Shown in pieces: positions 34,611-34,625 of a stretch of DNA of 34,625 nucleotides (position 1 is its first letter; each line of letters begins with the position of its first letter). The translations under genes were made by a program, and so were the position numbers. The DNA is from Anaerolineales bacterium (GTDB taxonomy: Bacteria > Chloroflexota > Anaerolineae > Anaerolineales > Villigracilaceae), in assembly GCA_016927315.1 (NCBI GenBank), contig JAFGMV010000028.1, positions 1 to 34,625 of the forward strand. Reading direction: 5' to 3'. The notes beneath the pieces were generated by a model. That model was not told the DNA's origin and ran no database searches. It was given only the letters and a program-made list of their open reading frames with translations.

Positions 34611-34625
34611 GTCCTAAAGATCTCC

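Noticed and set aside
1..34625. CRISPR array, prophage or defence island
   Set aside because: No regularly spaced direct repeats and no phage, integrase, nuclease or toxin-antitoxin genes were seen on either strand.

Overview
The window looks like a chromosomal segment of an anaerobic bacterium of the Chloroflexota, most likely class Anaerolineae. This placement rests on gene content and overall protein character, not on a marker gene: a KorAB-type 2-oxoacid:ferredoxin oxidoreductase next to amino-acid catabolism genes, a HAD-DinB fusion, a Cys-rich 111-aa protein and an unfamiliar protein pair with winged-helix-like segments. Most of the window is ordinary chromosome. The only clear mobile DNA is a transposase gene cut by the left edge.

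Layout. (1) 1-2430: IS1380-like transposase running off the left edge, a spacer with small palindromes, and an unrecognised 431-aa protein with a tandem N-terminal repeat. (2) 2434-9591: scpA, a lipoprotein gene, a VOC-fold protein, a fused aminodeoxychorismate synthase/lyase, a DUF255 (YyaL-type) protein and an MgtC-type membrane protein. Two copies of a 55-nt hairpin-forming repeat lie in the two divergent spacers here. (3) 9581-15137, all minus strand: efp with its own promoter and terminator, then Cys-rich protein, HAD-DinB fusion, fabF, fabH and an alpha/beta hydrolase. (4) 15146-19192, minus strand: small heat-shock protein, lon, a single-domain response regulator and mog, preceded by tRNA-Arg(UCU). 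(5) 19207-25012: a 529-aa/144-aa pair with winged-helix-like segments (minus), divergent from a GntR/FCD-type regulator that leads into korAB (plus). (6) 25027-30254, minus strand: a strong terminator shared with korB, pyruvate kinase, then rocD, alanine dehydrogenase and a CoA-transferase/acetyl-CoA hydrolase as a tight three-gene unit. (7) 30428-34554, minus strand: argF and an overlapping MoxR ATPase-DUF58-metallo-beta-lactamase unit.

How the genes fit together. Regions 5 and 6 suggest amino-acid fermentation: aminotransferase and dehydrogenase make 2-oxoacids, KorAB oxidises a 2-oxoacid to an acyl-CoA with reduction of ferredoxin, and the CoA-transferase family enzyme can recover or move the CoA. 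Region 3 combines translation (EF-P) with fatty-acid initiation and elongation. Region 4 is a protein quality-control cluster.

Several genes (scpA, the DUF255 gene, the alpha/beta hydrolase, perhaps lon) have a TATAAT-like box only 6-9 nt before the start codon and no Shine-Dalgarno sequence, which suggests leaderless mRNAs. Others have clear AGGAG-type sites. No CRISPR array, prophage or defence island was seen. I found no clearly new multi-gene system. The best candidates for undescribed biology are the 529/144-aa pair, the Cys-rich/HAD-DinB pair, the 55-nt repeat and the palindromic control sites.
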